Positions 16,342-25,137 of a stretch of 36,888 bases of DNA are shown here, one piece after another; positions within the stretch are counted from its first letter, which is position 1; each line of letters opens with the position of its first letter. Below the pieces are notes generated by a model, which did no database searches, had not been told where the DNA came from, and worked only from the letters and a program-made list of their open reading frames with translations. This DNA is from Acidobacteriota bacterium (lineage in GTDB: Bacteria; Acidobacteriota; Terriglobia; Terriglobales; Acidobacteriaceae). Position numbers and translations under genes: made by a program. The stretch spans positions 1-36,888 of the forward strand of contig JABCYV010000018.1 in assembly GCA_013290025.1 (NCBI GenBank), read 5' to 3'.

Positions 16342-17207
16342 AGATATGTCTCGGACTTCCCAAGGGCAGTTTGCAGGAATCGACTCTACAGCTCCTTTCC
16401 GCGGCCGGCCTGGGTGTTTATACGAACGGCCGGTCCTACTTCGCCGGTACCAGCGATCCACAAGTGGAATGCATGTTGATCCGGGCTCAGGAGATGGCCC
16501 GTTACGTCGCCCATGGCTCGCTGGATGCCGGAATCACCGGCTTGGACTGGGTTCTTGAGAGCGGTCTCGAGGTCGCCACCGTATGCGACCTGGTCTACGC
16601 GAAGCAAAGCCGGACGAAGGTGCGCTGGGTTCTGGCAGCACCAGAAAGCTCAGCCTACCGCAAACCCGAAGATCTGGAAGGCTGCACGATCGCCACAGAA
16701 CTTGTTGGCGTTACACGGAGGTATTTCGATCGAAAGGCGATCAATGTCAATGTGGAGTTTTCCTGGGGCGCGACAGAAGTCAAACCGCCTGAGCTTGCCG
16801 ATGCGATCGTCGAAATCACCGAGACTGGAGCGTCGCTCCGGGCAAACCGTCTGGCCATCCTGGACACCGTGCTCGAATCCAACACTCAACTGATTGCGAA
16901 CTGCAAGTCCTGGGAGGATTCGTCAAAGCGCTGCAAGATCGAGAATCTCGCGCTCATGCTTCGGGGAGCTCTCGAAGCTAAAGGCAGGGTCGGCCTGATG
17001 CTGAACGTCCGCCGACAGCATCTAGACGGCGTTCTCGCCATCCTTCCCGCGCTTAACAAACCTACTATCGCGCCGCTTAGCGACGATATCTGGGTCGCGG
17101 TAAACACTGTCATTGAAGAAACGACGGCGTGGGAGGTGATTCCCAAGTTGAAGGCAGCAAAGGCCGAAGGAATCGTCGAATACCCGCTGAATAAGGTGGT
17201 GGTGTGA
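16338..17207 (+). CDS. hisG: ATP phosphoribosyltransferase, long form
   Basis: This enzyme makes the first committed step, ATP plus PRPP to PR-ATP. Starting at ATG 16338, which overlaps the hisI stop, it has 289 residues; the longer frame from 16284 would run 18 codons into hisI and is rejected. The catalytic domain shows [16 protein letters not shown] at the N-terminus, [12 protein letters not shown] and the PRPP-loop-like [17 protein letters not shown]. The C-terminal 75 residues ([33 protein letters not shown]...[24 protein letters not shown]) form the ACT-like regulatory domain, so it is the self-sufficient HisG-L type that needs no HisZ and is expected to be feedback-inhibited by histidine. 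The hisD start lies one base inside the stop. Confidence 0.95.
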   Translation: MKICLGLPKGSLQESTLQLLSAAGLGVYTNGRSYFAGTSDPQVECMLIRAQEMARYVAHGSLDAGITGLDWVLESGLEVATVCDLVYAKQSRTKVRWVLAAPESSAYRKPEDLEGCTIATELVGVTRRYFDRKAINVNVEFSWGATEVKPPELADAIVEITETGASLRANRLAILDTVLESNTQLIANCKSWEDSSKRCKIENLALMLRGALEAKGRVGLMLNVRRQHLDGVLAILPALNKPTIAPLSDDIWVAVNTVIEETTAWEVIPKLKAAKAEGIVEYPLNKVVV

Positions 17208-18445
17208 TGCGAATTCTTCGGGGACAACCTGCGGAAGAAGCGGTCGCCAGGCTGGCCGTGCGCGGACAGCCTATCGCTCGTCAGGAAGGCAGCGTCCGGA
17301 GAATCATTGCCCACGTACGCCGTCAAGGTGACCGTGCACTGCGCACCTACGCTCGGCGATGGGATGAGCTGGGTACAAAACCTCTGCGCGTCACTCTGGC
17401 CGAAATGCGCGAGGCGTCGAAGTCTGTTTCCTCCGAGCTGATGTCGTCCATTCGTCTTGCGGCGAACAACATTCGTCGCTTTGCCGAGCGGCAAAAGCCG
17501 GTCGAATGGAAGCGAACAACGAACGGACTCACCGTGGGACAACTGGTTCGTCCGTTGGAGTCCGTGGGCTGCTATGTACCCGGTGGACGTCACCCGCTCA
17601 TCTCCACACTCTTGATGACGACAATTCCCGCAATGGTGGCCGGAGTTGCCCGTATTTGCGTCGTCTCGCCGAATCCATCGCCGGAGCTACTGGCGGTCGC
17701 CCTCGAGTTAGATATCGAGGAGTTCTATGGCGTGGGCGGCGCGCAGGCCATAGCCGCTTTGGCCTACGGCACCGAGTCCATTTCTCGTGTCGACAAGATC
17801 GTCGGCCCAGGGAATAGCTACGTAACCGCTGCCAAGAGACTCGTGGCCTTTGATTGCTCCATCGACATGCTCGCCGGTCCGACTGAGGTCGTGATTGTCC
17901 AGCATGATGGCGAAGCTTGCTGGATCGCCTCGGATTTGGTTGCGCAGGCCGAGCACGATGCAGATGCTCTCGCGATTCTGATTACTTGTTCCGCAAAACT
18001 GGCAAAAGCTGTAAGCGAAAGTACGGGCCTGCTTTCCCAAGGAAATGCCATCGCTCGTGAGTCCATGAAGAAAAACGGCTATATCCTGATCGCGCCAGAC
18101 CGCTCGCAGGCGATGACGTGGGCAAACCGGCTCGCGCCTGAGCATATTACAGTTTCCAAGCAGGACGTGGACGAAGTTCGAAATGCGGGCTCGATCTTTG
18201 TCGGCGACTACTCTCCTCAAGCTGCCGGCGATTATGTCAGCGGCCCCAACCACGTCCTTCCGACGGGTGGCAGCGCTCGTTTTCGTGCAGGACTCACGGT
18301 TCTCGATTTCGTCAAGCTGATCACGTTGCAGCAACTGTCGCCTAGCGCGCTGCGCCGAATCGCACCAGCGATCACTACTCTAGCCGAGGCCGAAGGGCTC
18401 GAAGCCCATGCTAACTCCGTCCGCGTGAGGTGCTCGCATGCTTGA
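17207..18445 (+). CDS. hisD: Histidinol dehydrogenase
   Basis: HisD performs the last two NAD-dependent oxidations, histidinol to histidine. The 412-residue protein shows the family core: VGCYVPGGRHPLISTLLMTTIPAMVAGV, GVGGAQAIAALAYGTESISRVDKIVGPGN, DMLAGPTEVVI, QAEHDADALA (zinc ligands Gln and His) and APEHI with DYVSGPNHVLPTGGSARF near the C-terminus. Start: ATG 17207 shares one base with the hisG stop (TGATG); the GTG immediately before it at 17204 is an equal-frame alternative. It overlaps hisC by eight bases. Length is normal for the family (about 430). Confidence 0.96.
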   Translation: MRILRGQPAEEAVARLAVRGQPIARQEGSVRRIIAHVRRQGDRALRTYARRWDELGTKPLRVTLAEMREASKSVSSELMSSIRLAANNIRRFAERQKPVEWKRTTNGLTVGQLVRPLESVGCYVPGGRHPLISTLLMTTIPAMVAGVARICVVSPNPSPELLAVALELDIEEFYGVGGAQAIAALAYGTESISRVDKIVGPGNSYVTAAKRLVAFDCSIDMLAGPTEVVIVQHDGEACWIASDLVAQAEHDADALAILITCSAKLAKAVSESTGLLSQGNAIARESMKKNGYILIAPDRSQAMTWANRLAPEHITVSKQDVDEVRNAGSIFVGDYSPQAAGDYVSGPNHVLPTGGSARFRAGLTVLDFVKLITLQQLSPSALRRIAPAITTLAEAEGLEAHANSVRVRCSHA

Positions 18446-19514
18446 GCCACGCCCCGCAGTCCGAAATTTGAAGGAGTATCATCCGCCCTTGAGCGGCCGC
18501 ACCGGGCTGCGCCTGGATTTTAACGAGAACACGCAGGGGCCTTCGCCGCGGGTCCTGAGAGCGTTACGCAAGATCGCCGTCGAGCAATTAGCTCGTTATC
18601 CAGAACGCGAGCCGGTTGAACGGCTCGCTGCCCAGTTTCTGGGAATGGACCCGCAACAAGTTCTTCTTACCAATGGCGTCGACGAAGCGATTCACTTGCT
18701 ATGCCAGACATATCTGCAGGCGGGTGACGAGGCTCTCGTGGTCGTTCCCACATTCGCCATGTACGAACTCTTGGCCGCAAGCACCGGCGCTGAGGTCATC
18801 CCGGTTCCGGCTCTTTCCGACTTCGCGTTTCCTACCAAAAACTTGCTTGACCGCATCAGTCCGGCCACTCGCCTCATTGCCATCGCAAATCCCAATAATC
18901 CCACCGGTGCCGTTGCCAGTCCCTCGGACATACTGCAAGTCGCGCGTGCCGCTGCTCACACGGCCGTCCTCGTGGACGAAGCGTATTTCGAATTTTACGG
19001 TGAAACGCTTCTCCCTCAGATTTCCGATGTACCCAATCTGTTTGTGACCCGCACGTTCTCCAAGGCTTACGGCATGGCGGGCCTCCGCGTTGGTGTGCTA
19101 GTCGGCTCCGCACAGCAAATAAGAGTAGTCCGGAAGGCGGCCTCGCCTTATAACGTCAACGCCGTAGCCCTGGCCTGTCTTCCCGCAGCATTGGAAGACC
19201 AGGACTTCGTCGAACGATACGCGGCCGAGGTTCGTCGCGGGCGCGAACGTCTGGAAGCGAAATTTTGCTCGCTCGGGATTCCCTACTGGCCCAGTCACGC
19301 AAACTTCGTTCTCGCCCACTTCGGTTCATGCGCCCAGACCTTTGTCGCCGCGATGCACAGCCGCGACATCCTTGTCCGCGATCGTTCCAGCGAACCAGGA
19401 TGTGACGGCTGTGTCCGGATCACCATTGGTACGGCGGAACAGATGGACCGCATGCTGGCAGCTCTGGAAGCAACCGTTCGCGCGATGTCCATTGGGAAAG
19501 GGTCGTTCGCATGA
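18438..19514 (+). CDS. hisC: Histidinol-phosphate aminotransferase
   Basis: This PLP-dependent class II aminotransferase converts imidazole-acetol phosphate to histidinol phosphate using glutamate. In 358 residues it has [20 protein letters not shown] at the start, the NPNNPTGAV loop, DEAYFEF, and [20 protein letters not shown] with the PLP lysine at residue 209. The C-terminal [30 protein letters not shown] is typical, including the substrate-phosphate arginine. It starts inside hisD and ends in an ATGA overlap with hisB, so it is translationally coupled on both sides. Confidence 0.95.
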   Translation: MLEPRPAVRNLKEYHPPLSGRTGLRLDFNENTQGPSPRVLRALRKIAVEQLARYPEREPVERLAAQFLGMDPQQVLLTNGVDEAIHLLCQTYLQAGDEALVVVPTFAMYELLAASTGAEVIPVPALSDFAFPTKNLLDRISPATRLIAIANPNNPTGAVASPSDILQVARAAAHTAVLVDEAYFEFYGETLLPQISDVPNLFVTRTFSKAYGMAGLRVGVLVGSAQQIRVVRKAASPYNVNAVALACLPAALEDQDFVERYAAEVRRGRERLEAKFCSLGIPYWPSHANFVLAHFGSCAQTFVAAMHSRDILVRDRSSEPGCDGCVRITIGTAEQMDRMLAALEATVRAMSIGKGSFA

Positions 19515-20098
19515 GGAGGGCGCAAATCAAGAGGGAGACATCGGAGACGAGAATCTTGCTCAAGCTTGTTCTCGACGGCCATGGACGCTACCGAGTGTCA
19601 ACGGGGATCCGTTTTTTAGATCACATGCTGGAGTCGTTTGCCCGACACGGCGGTTTCGATCTCGAACTCCATGCGAGCGGTGATCTCGACGTGGATCAAC
19701 ACCACACAGTTGAAGATGTAGGCATTGCACTTGGCGAAGCCTTTGACCAAGCTTTGGGCAGCAAACGCGGAATCTTGCGAGCCGGCTATTTCGTGATGCC
19801 GATGGACGAGACTCTCGGTCTGGCTGCCGTAGATTTTGGCGGCCGCGTTGCAGCCGTCGTCCAGACCAGAGTACACGCGGCACGGGTCGGTGATCTTCAG
19901 TCCGAACTGGTGCCCGATTTCTTTGAAGGCTTCGCCCGTGGTTCGCGCTCCAACGTGCACCTGCGAGTTCTGTATGGGCGCTCCAGTCATCACAAGATTG
20001 AATCTTTATTTAAAGCTTTCGCCCGCGCTCTACGTGCGGCCTGCTGGCAGGACCCCCGTATGCGGCGCATGTTGCCCAGTACGAAAGGACTCCTGTGA
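19511..20098 (+). CDS. hisB: Imidazoleglycerol-phosphate dehydratase, monofunctional
   Basis: The 195-residue enzyme dehydrates imidazole-glycerol phosphate. It carries both metal-binding His clusters: [41 protein letters not shown] and the second-half [20 protein letters not shown]. There is no N-terminal HAD phosphatase domain, so histidinol-phosphate phosphatase must come from elsewhere. Start ATG 19511 overlaps the hisC stop by four bases; the end overlaps the GTG start of hisH by four. Confidence 0.95.
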   Translation: MRRAQIKRETSETRILLKLVLDGHGRYRVSTGIRFLDHMLESFARHGGFDLELHASGDLDVDQHHTVEDVGIALGEAFDQALGSKRGILRAGYFVMPMDETLGLAAVDFGGRVAAVVQTRVHAARVGDLQSELVPDFFEGFARGSRSNVHLRVLYGRSSHHKIESLFKAFARALRAACWQDPRMRRMLPSTKGLL

Positions 20099-20685
20099 TC
20101 GTCATCGTGGACTACGGAGCTGGCAATATTACTTCCGTCAAACGAGCCGTCGAGCATCTCGGTCACGCCTGTACTGTCACGTCTGATCCGGCGGTTATCG
20201 AGCACGCCGATCGAATCATCGTGCCCGGGGTGGGAAATTTTCGAGCCACGACAGCACTCTGCTCAAATGGTGCTGGGTCTGCTCTCGCGAATCAGATCTC
20301 ATTGGAGAAACCTGTACTTGGCATATGTCTTGGGATGCAGTGGTTATTCCAGTCCTCCGACGAGGCTCCAGGAGTTCATGGCTTGGGGGTCTTCGATGGA
20401 AGATGTCAGCCCTTTCCTCCATGGGTAAAGTCTCCTCACGTGGGATGGGACCAGTTGCAAATCGCCGCAGAGAGCCGATTGCTACACGGAGTTCAATCCG
20501 GCCAGTTTGTCTATTTCACCCACCGGTATCGCGCGCCTCTGGTGGAAGCTACAGTCGCAGCATGTGATTACGGCAACCCTTTCGCCGCCGCTGTAGAACG
20601 GGGCAATCTGTTTGGCGTGCAGTTCCACCCGGAGAAGTCTGGAGAAGCAGGATTAGCCATCCTGGAGAACTTCTGCACATGCTGA
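20095..20685 (+). CDS. hisH: Imidazole glycerol phosphate synthase, glutaminase subunit
   Basis: HisH releases ammonia from glutamine for HisF. The 196-residue class I amidotransferase has the catalytic triad Cys78 (GICLGMQ), His178 and Glu180 (QFHPEKS), and the oxyanion region PGVGNF (44-49). It starts with GTG at 20095 within the hisB stop overlap. The usual YFVHSY segment reads YFTHRY here (140-145), a small deviation of unknown effect. It overlaps the hisF start by seven bases, consistent with co-translation of the two subunits. Confidence 0.95.
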   Translation: MIVIVDYGAGNITSVKRAVEHLGHACTVTSDPAVIEHADRIIVPGVGNFRATTALCSNGAGSALANQISLEKPVLGICLGMQWLFQSSDEAPGVHGLGVFDGRCQPFPPWVKSPHVGWDQLQIAAESRLLHGVQSGQFVYFTHRYRAPLVEATVAACDYGNPFAAAVERGNLFGVQFHPEKSGEAGLAILENFCTC

Positions 20686-21446
20686 CGAAACGCATCATCG
20701 CCTGTCTCGACGTCAACGCAGGGCGGGTCGTAAAGGGCGTGTGCTTTTCAAATCTGCGCGATGCGGGAGACCCTGCGGAACTGGCACGCCGCCACGCCGA
20801 TGCCGGTGCAGATGAAATTGTGCTGCTCGATATCTCCGCCACTCGCGAGAGTCGAGCTACCCTGCTCGACGTTGTTCGCCGGACCAGCCGTGAGTTGTTC
20901 GTCCCTTTCACTGTCGGCGGTGGCATCCGTTCCTTGGACGAAGCCGCCGTGGTGATTGAGGCGGGCGCGGACAAAGTCGCGGTCAATTCAGCTGCCCTAT
21001 CCCGCCCCGAACTGATCACTGAGATTGCTTCGCACTTCGGCTCGCAGGCGGTCGTCGTTGCCATCGATGCAAAGCGTAGGATTCGAAACAATAATTGGGA
21101 AGTCTGGATAGCCGGAGGCACGAAGCCAACCGGTATGAACGTCCTCGCCTGGATCAAACAAGCGGAGAATCGCGGGGCTGGCGAAATCTTGCTCACTTCT
21201 ATGGACCGCGATGGTACGAAGGCAGGTTTCGATTGCGAACTTACTGTGCAGGCATTCAATTCAGTTCACATTCCCGTGATTGCATCCGGTGGCGCCGGCG
21301 ATGCCAACCACTTTGTGGAGGTATTCCGAAACGGACGTGCCGACGCTGCTCTGGCCGCTTCGATTTTTCATTACGGATTGAACTCGATTCGCGACCTGAA
21401 ACAAAATCTTGCTGCGGAAGGAATCCCCGTGAGGTTGCCATGCTGA
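20679..21446 (+). CDS. hisF: Imidazole glycerol phosphate synthase, cyclase subunit
   Basis: HisF is the TIM-barrel cyclase that joins ammonia to PRFAR, giving imidazole-glycerol phosphate and AICAR. The 255-residue protein opens with [19 protein letters not shown] (catalytic Asp11) and has VVVAIDAKR (second catalytic Asp near 130), [29 protein letters not shown] and [12 protein letters not shown]. Length equals the family norm. It follows hisH and overlaps hisA by seven bases. In this operon hisF precedes hisA, the reverse of the common hisH-hisA-hisF order. Confidence 0.96.
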   Translation: MLTKRIIACLDVNAGRVVKGVCFSNLRDAGDPAELARRHADAGADEIVLLDISATRESRATLLDVVRRTSRELFVPFTVGGGIRSLDEAAVVIEAGADKVAVNSAALSRPELITEIASHFGSQAVVVAIDAKRRIRNNNWEVWIAGGTKPTGMNVLAWIKQAENRGAGEILLTSMDRDGTKAGFDCELTVQAFNSVHIPVIASGGAGDANHFVEVFRNGRADAALAASIFHYGLNSIRDLKQNLAAEGIPVRLPC

Positions 21447-22114
21447 TTCCCTCCATCGATCTGATGGGCGGCAAAATTGTTCAGCTCGTCCAGGGAGAGA
21501 GAAAGGCGCTGGAGTTCGACGACTTCGATTCCTGGATCGAGCGTTTCCGCAAATATCCTCTCATTCAGCTCATCGATCTTGATGCGGCTATGGGGAAAGG
21601 CGACAATGGCTCGCTGGTCTCGTATTTCGCTGCCCGATTGCCCTGCCAAGTGGGCGGCGGAATCCGCACAGTTCAAAAGGCTGAGTCCATGTTAGAACTC
21701 GGAGCACGAAAGGTGATCATAGGTTCTTCCCTCGTGCAGAATCGAGAGATCGATGCCAGTTTTGCGGCCAGCCTGGCATCCGCCGTTGGGCGGGGGAATC
21801 TAGTCTTTGCGATCGACTCCCGCCGCGGCAAAGTAGCCACCAACGGCTGGCGGAATCGCGCGGACATCTCTCCGGCTCAAATGATTCGGGCGCTCCAACC
21901 CTGGTGCGATGCCTTTCTCTACACTCATATCGACACTGAAGGCACGATGCAAGGTTTTCCTGTCGACGTGATTTGCCAACTTCGCACGATCACAGAATGC
22001 CATCTCATCGCGGCCGGCGGCATTACCACTCAAGAAGAAATCGATCGCCTGGAATCGATGGGTATAGACGCCGTCGTGGGCATGGCAATCTATAGTTCAG
22101 TGTTGAAGGTCTGA
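21440..22114 (+). CDS. hisA: HisA phosphoribosylformimino isomerase
   Basis: HisA isomerises ProFAR to PRFAR. From ATG 21440, inside the hisF end, the product has 224 residues; a longer frame reaching back to 21095 lies within hisF and is a shadow. Motifs: [18 protein letters not shown] (first catalytic Asp), [29 protein letters not shown] (second catalytic Asp) and [13 protein letters not shown], corresponding to the TDI-x-x-DGT-x-x-G loop. The protein ends at [14 protein letters not shown], about 15 residues shorter than usual (about 240), lacking the last helix. It is the final gene of the operon; no clear terminator was seen after it. Confidence 0.93.
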   Translation: MLIPSIDLMGGKIVQLVQGERKALEFDDFDSWIERFRKYPLIQLIDLDAAMGKGDNGSLVSYFAARLPCQVGGGIRTVQKAESMLELGARKVIIGSSLVQNREIDASFAASLASAVGRGNLVFAIDSRRGKVATNGWRNRADISPAQMIRALQPWCDAFLYTHIDTEGTMQGFPVDVICQLRTITECHLIAAGGITTQEEIDRLESMGIDAVVGMAIYSSVLKV

Positions 22115-22221
22115 GCAACCTGGACTAGTTAGCCTTGGCCTACAGAGTAGCAGCAAAAATAGAGACGAAGGCGAAACGGCCCAGAGCATCGCTGAGGCCG
22201 CGTAGTTGCTCCGAAAAGAAT

Positions 22222-22269
22222 TTGCCTATCCGCCGCTGCTCGTATACAATCTAACTAACTGGTTAATTA
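22222..22269 (+). promoter_or_regulatory. tetR-efflux promoter with palindromic operator
   Basis: TTGCCT (22222-22227) and TACAAT (22245-22250) are 17 bases apart. Immediately after the -10, TAACTAAC (22252-22259) and GTTAATTA (22262-22269) form an 8-bp inverted repeat with one mismatch and a two-base centre. An operator over the start site of a TetR gene usually means autorepression and control of the operon that follows. Binding is inferred. Confidence 0.55.
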
Positions 22270-22283
22270 AGGAAAGATTCCGC

Positions 22284-22970
22284 ATGAAAGCCGTGGCCTC
22301 CAAATCGCGTATGGGTTCCCGGGGACGTCCCGAACAGAGTCGGGCCGCGATCCTGCGCGCTGCCGTGCGTGAGTTTGCCCGTGAAGGCGTCGCTGGCGCC
22401 CGGACCGATGCCATTGCCCGCGCCGCAGGGGTGAATAAGGCGCTTCTCTATTACTACTTCAAAGACAAAGAAGCGCTCTACGAAGCGGTCATCGACCAGG
22501 TTTTCGGAGGTTTGACGGCAAACGTCCACGAAGTGCTCGCCCTGCGGCTTCCACCTCGCGAAAAGATTCTGGCCTATGTGGGCGCGCACTTCGATTACGT
22601 TGCCAGCAATCCCTTGTACCCGCCAATCGTTCATGGAGAGCTGATGCGTGCGCGGCGCGGCAGCACTCCGCAGTTCGAACGCATCGTAAAACAATATTTC
22701 CGTCCGCTTTTTACCAAGATTGCCGAAGTCCTGCGCGATGGACAGGCCACCGGAGATTTCCGGCCAGTCGATCCCATGCACTTCATCCCTTCCATGATCG
22801 CGGTCATCGTCTTTTACTTCAGCAGTGTCGCCCCCGTGATGCGCTTAATGACCGGTATCAATCCAATGGATCCGGAGCGCCTGGCCCAACGCCGAGCCTC
22901 GGTGCTCGACTTCATTTCAGCCGCTTTGTTCACGCATCCCGCTCAACAGCCCGAAGGAGAACCAAAGTGA
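22284..22970 (+). CDS. TetR/AcrR-family transcriptional repressor
   Basis: The 228-residue protein (ATG 22284 with AAGGAAAG upstream; the frame from 22206 has no site) has a TetR N-terminal HTH: RAAILRAAVREFAREGVAGARTDAIARAAGVNKALLYYYFKDKEALYEAVID. The C-terminal ligand domain is unassigned. It leads an operon with an HlyD-like adaptor and ABC-2 transporter, overlapping the next gene by four bases (GTGA). The organisation resembles the E. coli cecR-ybhGFSR efflux locus. It probably represses the operon through the palindrome at 22252-22269 until a toxic ligand binds. Confidence 0.92.
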   Translation: MKAVASKSRMGSRGRPEQSRAAILRAAVREFAREGVAGARTDAIARAAGVNKALLYYYFKDKEALYEAVIDQVFGGLTANVHEVLALRLPPREKILAYVGAHFDYVASNPLYPPIVHGELMRARRGSTPQFERIVKQYFRPLFTKIAEVLRDGQATGDFRPVDPMHFIPSMIAVIVFYFSSVAPVMRLMTGINPMDPERLAQRRASVLDFISAALFTHPAQQPEGEPK

Positions 22971-24067
22971 GTGCCCGCAATAAATTCCTGATTCTTCTTT
23001 CGGTGGTCTGTGCCGTCTCGCTGATCTATTACCTGGTCTCGACGCCGCACTCGCAGGACTTGGTGTTGATCGGCACCGTTGACTCCAATCAGGTGATCGT
23101 CAGTCCGCAGGTCCAGGGCCGTCTTGCGAAGCTTCTGATCGATGAGGGGACGCAAGTGAAGCAAGGCGACTTGATCGCTGTCATCGATCCCTCGGAACTC
23201 GAGGCGCAAGCCAGGGCCGCAGCCGCCATGATCGACAGCCTGCGCTCGCAAGTGGCCGCGACCCAGGCGACCCAGCAAGCCACGGCCGGATCGACGACCA
23301 GCACCGTGGCCAATGCCCAGGCGAAATTGCAATCGGTGCGCGCACAACTGGTCCAGTCTGAAGCCATGCTGGTGCGTACCGAGAGCGACAGCCGGCGCAC
23401 CATTGAACTTGCCAAGCAGGGCGTCGCCTCGGATCAGGACCGCGTGCAGGCGGAGAGCAATCTGAAGGCGCAGCAAGCCACCGTGCAGGCTTTGAAAGAT
23501 CAGGTCAGCGCGGCGCAGGCGGATCTGAATACCGCGATCGCCAACACCCATCAGGCGCATGCCGCCCAGAGTACGGTCGAATCCACTCGCGGCCAGTTGG
23601 CCAATGCTGTGGCTCAACTGAAGGAGGCGGAAGTTCGCCTGGGATATACCAAGATTTATTCACCCATCACAGGCACCGTTTCAGTGCGCGCAGCGCGCGA
23701 AGGAGAAGTGCTCAATGCCGGACAGCCCATCGCGACTATCATCGATTTATCGGACACCTGGGTCCGAGCGGCGATTCCGGAAACGCAAGCCGATCATATC
23801 GGCCTGGGAGATACCCTGCGTGTTCGCTTACCCGGGGGCACTGTTACGTCGGGCAAAGTTTTTTTCAAATCGGCGGAAGCTGATTTCGCCACCCAGCGTG
23901 ACGTAAGTCGGCGAAAACGCGACATTAAGACTATCGTGCTCAAGGTCCGGCTGAACAATCCCAAAGGGGCATACGTGCCCGGGATGACGGCTGAAGTGCT
24001 GGTTTCACCTGCCCAGTTGAAGGCAACAGCGGCAGGCGAGAGTGCAACCGCGGAGCAGAACCCATGA
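22967..24067 (+). CDS. HlyD-family periplasmic adaptor (membrane fusion) protein
   Basis: The 366-residue protein (GTG start within the tetR stop) has an N-terminal membrane anchor (about residues 7-27), a lipoyl-like half (VSPQVQGRLAKLLIDEGTQVKQGDLIAVIDPSELEAQ), a long Ala/Gln-rich coiled coil (about 65-215) and the second lipoyl half plus barrel (YTKIYSPITGTVSVRAAREGEVLNAGQPIATIIDLSDTWVRAAIPETQ). It is the EmrA/YbhG type that links an inner-membrane ABC pump to an outer-membrane channel. No TolC-like gene lies beside it. The end overlaps the ATPase gene by four bases. Confidence 0.93.
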   Translation: MSARNKFLILLSVVCAVSLIYYLVSTPHSQDLVLIGTVDSNQVIVSPQVQGRLAKLLIDEGTQVKQGDLIAVIDPSELEAQARAAAAMIDSLRSQVAATQATQQATAGSTTSTVANAQAKLQSVRAQLVQSEAMLVRTESDSRRTIELAKQGVASDQDRVQAESNLKAQQATVQALKDQVSAAQADLNTAIANTHQAHAAQSTVESTRGQLANAVAQLKEAEVRLGYTKIYSPITGTVSVRAAREGEVLNAGQPIATIIDLSDTWVRAAIPETQADHIGLGDTLRVRLPGGTVTSGKVFFKSAEADFATQRDVSRRKRDIKTIVLKVRLNNPKGAYVPGMTAEVLVSPAQLKATAAGESATAEQNP

Positions 24068-25137
24068 TGGCTGATCTCAATCCGGGTAAGGGGTCGGTCG
24101 AGACTAGCTCAGACTCCGCTAATGGACATGCCGCGAACCTCCCCAATGCCATTGACGTGGAACACATCGTCAAGAAATACGGCGACTTCACCGCAGTCGA
24201 CGACGTCACCTTTCACGTGAAAGAAGGGGAAATTTTTGGCTTGCTGGGACCGAATGGCGCCGGCAAATCGACCCTCATCCGCATGATGACAACGCTTATT
24301 CCCATCACTTCCGGACTAGCTCGCATCGCCGGCCACGATGTGCAGAAGGAACCGGATGCGGCGCGACGTGCTATTGGCGTGATTCCACAAGCACTCACCA
24401 GTGACCTCGATCTCACGATAGAGGAAAATCTGAGCATCTATGCCAAGCTGTACGATGTTCCCGCGCAGAAGCGGAAGGCGGCTATCGACGAGTTGCTGGA
24501 ACTCGTAGATCTGACCAAGTGGCGCTCGGCGCAAACCAAAACGCTTTCCGGCGGCATGCGTCGACGCCTGGAGATCGCACGCGGGCTGGTGCACAGTCCG
24601 CGAATTTTCTTTCTCGACGAGCCCACCACGGGCTTGGATCCCGTTTCCCGTGTCGCCGTCTGGGAAATGCTGACCAATATCAAAGCGCACCGGCAACTGA
24701 CGATTCTGATCACGACTCACTATATGGATGAAGCTGACCGCCTGTGCGACCGCATCGCCATCATCGATCACGGCAAGCTGGTGGCGCTTGACACTCCTCC
24801 TGCACTTAAGACCAGCGTCCCAGGATCGAATGTGATTGAGGCCCAATTTGATAACGCTCCCGCCGATTGGGAGCAGCGGCTGCACAAATTGAGCAATGTC
24901 ACCTCGGTGCAGCATCTGGGCGCCGGCATGTACCGGATTCTGACTGGCGACGGTTCTCGTACTACGACAGAGCTGGTAGAAGCGGCCGTCCAGGCCGGAG
25001 TGAGCGTGAAATCACTGTCGGTTCAAAACACTACTCTGGACGACGTGTTCGTCCACTACACCGGAAGGCAATTACGCGACGAACTGGTGAAAGCCTATGG
25101 TTTCGTCATGCCTCCCCGGCCAGGATTGCAACCATGA
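24064..25137 (+). CDS. ABC-2-type efflux ATPase
   Basis: The 357-residue protein has one nucleotide-binding domain: Walker A GPNGAGKST (62-70), Q-loop Gln109, signature LSGGM (161-165), Walker B FFLDE (182-186) and switch His219. The first 28 residues are a polar extension, and the C-terminal 100 residues (GTG-like domain after GKLVALDTPPALK) match the drug-exporter DrrA/YbhF-type tail with VQNTTLDDVFVHYTGRQLRD. ATG ATG duplicates the start; either Met is possible. It is coupled to the adaptor and permease by ATGA overlaps on both sides. Confidence 0.95.
   Translation: MMADLNPGKGSVETSSDSANGHAANLPNAIDVEHIVKKYGDFTAVDDVTFHVKEGEIFGLLGPNGAGKSTLIRMMTTLIPITSGLARIAGHDVQKEPDAARRAIGVIPQALTSDLDLTIEENLSIYAKLYDVPAQKRKAAIDELLELVDLTKWRSAQTKTLSGGMRRRLEIARGLVHSPRIFFLDEPTTGLDPVSRVAVWEMLTNIKAHRQLTILITTHYMDEADRLCDRIAIIDHGKLVALDTPPALKTSVPGSNVIEAQFDNAPADWEQRLHKLSNVTSVQHLGAGMYRILTGDGSRTTTELVEAAVQAGVSVKSLSVQNTTLDDVFVHYTGRQLRDELVKAYGFVMPPRPGLQP

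Noticed and set aside
21095-21439. N-terminal extension of HisA
   Set aside because: It lies wholly inside hisF; the HisA family start motif begins at 21440.
24867-25133. N-terminal extension of the ABC permease
   Set aside because: It overlaps the ATPase gene and does not resemble a permease; ATG 25134 gives the standard start and an ATGA overlap.
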